A stretch of 7,407 nt of DNA from an uncultured Clostridia bacterium. Lineage in GTDB: Bacteria > Bacillota > Clostridia > Peptostreptococcales > Anaerovoracaceae. Under the pieces are notes generated by a model. That model saw only the letters and a list, made by a program, of their open reading frames with translations. It was not told where the DNA came from and made no database searches. This document shows, piece by piece, positions 5,397 to 7,407 of this stretch. The translations under genes were made by a program, and so were the position numbers. Each line of letters opens with the position of its first letter. The first letter of the stretch is position 1. The stretch covers positions 1-7,407 of the forward strand of contig CALDNM010000071.1 of assembly GCA_937915045.1 (NCBI GenBank), read 5' to 3'.

Positions 5397-7407
5397 TTCT
5401 TTCATTTTTGAACCTTCTAAGTCTCAGCGCGTTTGTCACAACGAATACGCTTGAAAGTCCCATGCACGCTGCTCCGATCATAGGGCTGAGCTGCCATCCG
5501 AGGAGCTTGTAGAACGCTCCCGCCGCGAGCGGGATCCCGAGCGCGTTATAGAAGAACGCCCAGAAAAGGTTCTGCTTTATATTCCTTATGACGGCTTTAG
5601 ACAGCCGGACTGCTGTGACCGCGTCGAGAAGGTCGTTTCTTACGAGGACCATGTCCGCGCTCTCGACTGCCACATCCGTACCGGCGCCAATAGCTATACC
5701 GACATCAGCTCTCGCGAGCGCCGGAGCGTCGTTCACTCCGTCACCGATCATAGCCGCCTTTTTGCCTGCCGCCTGGACTTCGGAGATTATCCTTTCCTTG
5801 TCCTGAGGCATGACTTCAGCGTAGACTTTCTTTATGCCGAGTTTTTTGCGGACAGCTTCGGCTGTGCGTTTTCCGTCGCCTGTCAGCATGATGACTTCGA
5901 TGCCCATGTCTTTGAATTCGCGGATAGCCTGTCCGCTCGTTTCTTTGACTTTGTCAGCTGCCGCGATGACGCCGATGACTTTATCGCTGTCCGCGAGCAG
6001 GAGCAGTGTCTTTCCTTCTTCGGCATAGCGGTCCGCCGTCATCTCAGCGTTCCCAGGATCTATGCCGCGCGATCTGATGAACGCGAAGTTCCCCGCGAAA
6101 TATCTTGTGCCCGCGACTGTGCCGCTTACTCCCATGCCGGGGAACGACTCGAAGTCTTCGGCTTCCGAGGCGGCGGCTCCGAGATCTTCCGCGTACGCGG
6201 TAACGGCTCCCGCAAGTGGATGTTCGCTTCCTCTTTCAAGTGCCGCCGCGATGTCGAGCATCCAGGCTTTTTCGGCTTCTCCGTCTTCGGGATCTTCCAC
6301 TTCGACGTCCGTGACTTCAGGCGCGCCTTCAGTGATGGTGCCTGTCTTGTCCATGACTACTGTGTCGATCTTGCAGGCTGTTTCGAGGGCATCACCCGAT
6401 TTTATGAGGATGCCGTTTTCGGCGCCCTTGCCGGTGCCGGTCATTATGGCTACAGGGGTGGCAAGACCGAGGGCGCACGGGCACGCTATGACAAGGACGG
6501 AGATCGCGGTGGTGAGCGCGAACTCGAATGTGGATCCGGCGATCAGCCAGATCACTGCCGCTGCTGCTGCTATGCACATGACAACGGGGACGAATATCCC
6601 GGCTATCCTGTCCGCGAGGCGCGATATCGGAGCCTTGCTCGCGCTGGCTTCTTCGACGAGTTTTATGATCTGCGCGAACGCGGTATCTTCTCCTGTCTTT
6701 TCGGCGCGTATGATGACAGACCCGGAAACTATGACGGTCGCTGTAGTTACTTTATCTCCGGTGCTCTTGCTCACAGGCATGCTCTCGCCGGTGATGGCAG
6801 ACTCATCTACCGACGCAGATCCATCTTCTACGGTCCCGTCAGCGGGAATGCTTTCACCGGGTCTGACGCGGAGCATATCTCCGGCGGTTATATCTTCTGC
6901 CGGTATCTCGATATCTTCGCCGCCGCGTATGACTGTCGCTGTCTTCGGAGCCATATCGACGAGCCGCGCGATAGCGTCTCCTGTCTTTCCTTTAGATCTT
7001 GCTTCGAGGTACTTTCCTATAGTAATGAGAGCGAGTATCATAGCTCCCGATTCGAAGTAAAGGCTGTGGTAATATTTTTCGACGAGCGCGGTATCTCCCG
7101 TGCCGAGCCCGTAACCCATGCGGTAGATGGCGAATATACCATAGATGACAGCTGCCGACGATCCGATCGCGATGAGGCTGTCCATGTTCAGCGCTCCGTG
7201 GAAAAGTGATCTGAAACCGCGCGTGAAATATGTCCTGTTCACGTATATGATCGGCACGCAGAGCAGGAGCTGGGTGAGGGCGAACGCGATCGCCCCGCTT
7301 GCTCCCATGAGGAAGCCGGGCAAGGGAAGTCCCGCCATGTGTGCCATGGCGAGGTACATTATAGGTATAAGGAATATTATCGAAACTTTGAGCCTGGACC
7401 TGAGATC
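5182..7407 (-). CDS. copA: Cu(+)-exporting P1B-type ATPase with C-terminal heavy-metal-binding domain (5' end cut by window)
   Basis: Membrane copper(I) efflux pump driven by ATP; 741 residues are visible, and the frame stays open to the window edge, so the N terminus is missing. The ATG at 7359 is internal: the 16 codons before it read DLRSRLKVSIIFLIPI, the normal start of the first core membrane helix. Numbering from the edge, TGES (206-209) marks the actuator domain. The transport site has CPC (309-311), NLFWAFFYNALGIP (Tyr620-Asn621) and MGLSSVFVVTNALRLR (649 onward), the Cu(+)-specific signatures. The catalytic motifs are DKTGT (353-357, phosphorylated Asp), SEHPL (394-398) and GDGVND (555-560). 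After the last helix a short charged linker (KNERKEETE) leads to an HMA domain (676-741) with the copper-binding motif MCKHC (Cys687, Cys690). HMA domains are usually N-terminal in CopA; the tail placement looks like a copA-copZ fusion. Confidence 0.96.
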   Translation of the reverse strand, partial: DLRSRLKVSIIFLIPIMYLAMAHMAGLPLPGFLMGASGAIAFALTQLLLCVPIIYVNRTYFTRGFRSLFHGALNMDSLIAIGSSAAVIYGIFAIYRMGYGLGTGDTALVEKYYHSLYFESGAMILALITIGKYLEARSKGKTGDAIARLVDMAPKTATVIRGGEDIEIPAEDITAGDMLRVRPGESIPADGTVEDGSASVDESAITGESMPVSKSTGDKVTTATVIVSGSVIIRAEKTGEDTAFAQIIKLVEEASASKAPISRLADRIAGIFVPVVMCIAAAAAVIWLIAGSTFEFALTTAISVLVIACPCALGLATPVAIMTGTGKGAENGILIKSGDALETACKIDTVVMDKTGTITEGAPEVTDVEVEDPEDGEAEKAWMLDIAAALERGSEHPLAGAVTAYAEDLGAAASEAEDFESFPGMGVSGTVAGTRYFAGNFAFIRSRGIDPGNAEMTADRYAEEGKTLLLLADSDKVIGVIAAADKVKETSGQAIREFKDMGIEVIMLTGDGKRTAEAVRKKLGIKKVYAEVMPQDKERIISEVQAAGKKAAMIGDGVNDAPALARADVGIAIGAGTDVAVESADMVLVRNDLLDAVTAVRLSKAVIRNIKQNLFWAFFYNALGIPLAAGAFYKLLGWQLSPMIGAACMGLSSVFVVTNALRLRRFKNERKEETEMEKKINIEGMMCKHCEAAVSKALNALGGEEAKVVLEENAAYVKGSASDDELKKAVEDAGYKVTGIE

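Noticed and set aside
6062..7209. Two plus-strand open frames of about 330 codons
   Set aside because: Both are antisense to highly conserved copA motifs and have biased low-complexity composition (Ser/Ala/Pro/Met or Tyr/Asp/Arg), as expected for shadows of a coding strand; no ribosome binding sites or known domains.
7357..7359. ATG at 7359 as the true start of copA
   Set aside because: It lies inside the first core membrane helix, the frame is open to the window edge with CopA-like residues, and no good ribosome binding site precedes it.

Overview
The window reads as chromosomal DNA of a Gram-positive, probably clostridial (Bacillota) bacterium. The evidence is strong AGGAGG-type ribosome binding sites, sigma-A-type promoters very close to consensus, a YibE/YibF membrane protein pair, a D-aminoacyl-tRNA deacylase and a Cu(+) P-type ATPase of the Firmicute type. 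Base composition is near 50% G+C by eye, with frequent AGA and ATA codons. The placement below phylum is an inference. There is no rRNA, tRNA, CRISPR array or complete mobile element, and no gene-free stretch longer than about 200 bases.

Layout. Bases 1-47 are AT-rich and continue no neighbouring gene. Next, on the minus strand, comes a two-gene unit: a MarR-type regulator (673-1236) followed, with a 35-base overlap, by a membrane-anchored alpha/beta hydrolase (48-707). The hydrolase stops early and lacks the part of the fold that should carry the catalytic Asp and His. A 199-base divergent control region holds near-consensus promoters in both directions and a TTGACA-AA-TGTCAA inverted repeat placed exactly on one -35 box. 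On the plus strand follow two unrelated GNAT acetyltransferases (1436-2071 and 2232-2735), separated by a textbook intrinsic terminator and a second promoter.

The 3' end of the second acetyltransferase overlaps, tail to tail, a minus-strand two-gene operon for YibE/YibF-type multispanning membrane proteins (2708-4599). These two genes share a 4-base ATGA overlap and their own strong promoter. Divergent from it is dtd (4729-5181). Its stop codon directly abuts the stop codon of a minus-strand copA (5182-7407), which is cut at its 5' end by the window edge.

The genes look like separate small housekeeping or stress units rather than one pathway: tRNA proofreading (dtd), copper export (copA) and regulator-linked accessory genes (marR, hydrolase, acetyltransferase). 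The most interesting points are: (1) CopA carries a CopZ-like metal-binding domain at its C terminus, preceded by an in-frame ATG with a well-spaced Shine-Dalgarno sequence, so one mRNA may yield both a fused pump and a free copper chaperone; (2) the hydrolase is truncated at an abrupt sequence junction that could be the end of an inserted element; (3) the MarR operator candidate sits on the promoter of the divergent acetyltransferase. I did not find convincing evidence for a wholly new multi-gene system.
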